Below are positions 50,180 through 51,784 of a stretch of DNA of 51,784 bases, piece by piece. Under the pieces are notes generated by a model, which saw only the letters and a list, made by a program, of their open reading frames with translations, was not told the DNA's origin and ran no database searches. Origin of the DNA: Candidatus Pseudoscillospira falkowii (GTDB lineage: Bacteria > Bacillota > Clostridia > Oscillospirales > Oscillospiraceae). Location: NCBI GenBank assembly GCA_904374485.1, contig CAJFFX010000004.1, forward strand, positions 1-51,784, given 5' to 3'. The position numbers were made by a program, and so were the translations under genes. Position 1 is the stretch's first letter; each line of letters begins with the position of its first letter.

Positions 50180-51253
50180 ATGAAAAAACGAATCTCTGCA
50201 TTTCTCTGCGCCGCACTGATGCTCTGCACCCTGCTGGCGGGCTGCGGCAGCAACAGCGCCCCCAACGGCATTGTGCGCGTGTATAACTGGGGCGAATATA
50301 TCGACATGGACTTGCTGGATGAATTTACAGAGGAAACCGGCATCAAAGTCCTTTACAGCACCTATGACAGCAATGAAAACATGTACACCAAGCTCAAGAG
50401 CGGCAGCGTCAATTATGACGTGATCATCCCCTCCGACTATATGATCAGCCGCCTGATCGACGAGGACATGCTGATGAAGCTGGACTTCTCCCAGATCCCC
50501 AACTACGCCAACATCGATGAGCAGTACAAAAACATGATCTACGACCCCAACAACGAATATTCCGTCCCCTACACCTGGGGCACCACCGGCATCATTTACA
50601 ACCCCACCATGGTGGACCGCCCCATCACCAAGTGGGCGGACCTGTTTGACACGGATCTGCTGGATTCCCACAGCGTGCTGATGTTTGATAATTCCCGCGA
50701 CTGCATCGCCATCGCCCTGATGGCCCTAGGCTATGACATCAACACCACCAATCCCGACGAGATCATCGAAGCCGTGGACCTGCTGGTGGAGCAGAAGGAA
50801 AACGGCCTGGTGCAGGCCTACGTCATGGACCAGATCTTTGACAAGATGGCCAACAACGAAGCCGCCGTGGGCGTGTACTACGCCGGCGACTACCTGATCA
50901 TGCTGGAGGACAACCCGGATCTGGTGTGGGTGCAGCCCGAAGAAGGCGCCAACCTGTTCCTGGACGCCATGTGCGTGCCCACCACCTGCCAGAATTATGA
51001 CAACGCCATGGCGTTCATCAACTTTATGTGCTCCAACGAAGCCTATGTGAAAAACTTTGACGTCATCGGCTACGCGCTGCCCTCTTCCGGCGCCACGGCC
51101 ATGCTGGACGAGGAATATCGCGACAGCGACGTGCTCTACCCCTCCCAGGAGTATCTGAACACCTGCACGCCCTTTATCAATTTGGATCAGCCCTCCCTGG
51201 AGCTTTACGACAGCGAATGGCTGCGCCTGGGTATGGCGTCCAGCGGAAATTGA
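50180..51253 (+). CDS. potD: Polyamine-binding lipoprotein PotD
   Basis: A 357-aa extracellular substrate-binding lipoprotein. A lipoprotein signal peptide (MKKRISAFLCAALMLCTLLAGCGS) has lipobox LAGC. The mature part has the PotD pattern VRVYNWGEYIDMDLLDEFTEETGI, YDVIIPSDYMISRLI, YTWGTTGIIYN and VGVYYAGDYLIM, whose aromatic and acidic residues line the polyamine site. ATG 50180 follows AAGGAG by 8 nt. Whether spermidine or putrescine is preferred cannot be read off. Confidence 0.95.
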   Translation: MKKRISAFLCAALMLCTLLAGCGSNSAPNGIVRVYNWGEYIDMDLLDEFTEETGIKVLYSTYDSNENMYTKLKSGSVNYDVIIPSDYMISRLIDEDMLMKLDFSQIPNYANIDEQYKNMIYDPNNEYSVPYTWGTTGIIYNPTMVDRPITKWADLFDTDLLDSHSVLMFDNSRDCIAIALMALGYDINTTNPDEIIEAVDLLVEQKENGLVQAYVMDQIFDKMANNEAAVGVYYAGDYLIMLEDNPDLVWVQPEEGANLFLDAMCVPTTCQNYDNAMAFINFMCSNEAYVKNFDVIGYALPSSGATAMLDEEYRDSDVLYPSQEYLNTCTPFINLDQPSLELYDSEWLRLGMASSGN

Positions 51254-51269
51254 CAGGAGGTTTTCCCCA

Positions 51270-51665
51270 ATGCTTGAGATCGGAATGAGACACGCGGTCG
51301 AAATGACCGTCACAGACGAAGTCACCGCCGCCAAGGCCGGTTCCGGCGCCCTGATGGTGTTTGGCACGCCCTATATGGTGGCCCTGATGGAAAACGCCGC
51401 CCTGACGCTGATGGCCCCGCGCCTGCCCGCAGGCAAGGGCAGCGTGGGCACCGCCATGAACATCACCCACAGCGCGCCCACCCCCGTGGGGATGAAGGTA
51501 CGCGCCGAGGCGGAGGTCGTCAATCTCTCCGCAAACGGCAAGATCGTGGATTTCAAAGTGGCCGCCTACGATGAATGCGGTCTGATCGGCGAAGGCACCC
51601 ACCAGCGCGCCGTCATCGATAACGAACGCTTTATGGCGAAGGCCAACGGCAAGCTGCAGAAGTAA
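51270..51665 (+). CDS. FlK-type thioesterase family protein
   Basis: A 131-aa hot-dog-fold thioesterase similar to fluoroacetyl-CoA thioesterase FlK. The likely catalytic triad is Thr and Glu in FGTPYMVALMENAAL and His in MNITHSAPTPVGM. Anaerobe homologues are probably general acyl-CoA housekeeping enzymes, not tied to fluoroacetate. It starts 16 nt after potD with an AGGAGG SD, so it seems to be the last gene of the pot transcript. Confidence 0.88.
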   Translation: MLEIGMRHAVEMTVTDEVTAAKAGSGALMVFGTPYMVALMENAALTLMAPRLPAGKGSVGTAMNITHSAPTPVGMKVRAEAEVVNLSANGKIVDFKVAAYDECGLIGEGTHQRAVIDNERFMAKANGKLQK

Positions 51666-51678
51666 CAAGTATAACGGA

Positions 51679-51717
51679 AAAAGGAGCGCCTGTCCCGGTG
51701 GGACAGGCGCTCCTTTT
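51679..51717 (+). terminator. Terminator of the pot operon
   Basis: GGAGCGCCTGTCCC (51683-51696) pairs with its complement at 51700-51713, followed by TTTT. A-rich flanks allow bidirectional use. Confidence 0.88.
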
Positions 51718-51732
51718 CATTTTCTGCCGCGC

Positions 51733-51784
51733 TCAGGTACACACGGCTTCCTGGTAGAAGGAGTTCCCGGCAGCGCCCTGTGTT
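51733..51784 (-). CDS. C-terminal fragment of an unknown minus-strand gene
   Basis: A minus-strand frame enters at the window edge and ends ...TQGAAGNSFYQEAVCT with TGA at 51733-51735. It is too short to identify. Its placement behind a bidirectional terminator is what a convergent gene would show. Confidence 0.4.
   Translation of the reverse strand, partial: TQGAAGNSFYQEAVCT

Overview
The window looks like a chromosomal segment of a spore-forming, GC-rich member of the class Clostridia, probably Oscillospiraceae or a close relative (inference). The support is a dense set of endospore genes (spoIID, a spoIIM-like gene, cwlD, cotJ, spoIVA, sipL, a Spo0H-type sigma factor), the SCIFF peptide with its radical SAM maturase, the DUF512 protein next to der, C-type zinc ribosomal proteins L28 and L32, and frequent TTG/GTG starts with strong Shine-Dalgarno (SD) sequences. 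I see no rRNA, tRNA, CRISPR array, prophage or insertion sequence.

Layout. 1-6.7 kb (+): spoIID, queA-tgt (queuosine), yajC, a small membrane protein, and the SCIFF peptide scfA with maturase scfB. 6.7-7.0 kb: a 330-nt non-coding gap with a long hairpin and a dif-like 28-bp site. 7-15 kb (mostly +): spoIIM-like, xerD, ridA (-), ruvCAB, glmM, a SigH-like sigma factor, a zinc-ribbon protein and a second tyrosine recombinase whose promoter carries a striking 16-bp inverted repeat. 15-24.6 kb (-): radA, cwlD, the cotJ operon, trmK-nif3-yebC, a DUF1858 redox protein, a peptidase-like amidase, an ArsB-type permease and purB. 24.7-29.7 kb (-): an aminotransferase and a leuCDB-coaX operon, divergent from a Crp/Fnr regulator with a plausible binding site between them. 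30.5-35.6 kb (-): a 1,568-aa S-layer-anchored protein with a transcobalamin-like DUF4430 domain, preceded by a consensus promoter, a cobalamin riboswitch and an intrinsic terminator. 35.7-38.8 kb (-): sipL-spoIVA. 38.9-45.9 kb: a tiny membrane protein, a ribokinase-family sugar kinase, rpmB (+), DUF512-der-plsY-gpsA, and DUF177-rpmF. 46-51.7 kb (+): an RluA-family pseudouridine synthase, a potABCD polyamine transporter and an FlK-type thioesterase. A 17-codon fragment of a minus-strand gene closes the window.

How the genes fit together. Sporulation is spread over the window: engulfment (SpoIID, SpoIIM-like), cortex maturation (CwlD), coat basement (SpoIVA, SipL) and coat (CotJ). sipL has a good sigma-E-type promoter. 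DNA repair and recombination are represented by RuvCAB, RadA, XerD and the second recombinase. The best candidate for a little-described system is the B12-riboswitch-controlled surface protein. Next are the Crp/leu regulatory switch, the recombinase promoter palindrome and a CoaX that lacks a conserved catalytic-site aspartate.

All family calls come from reading motifs; no database search was run. Promoter calls are consensus matches with 17-bp spacers unless stated otherwise.
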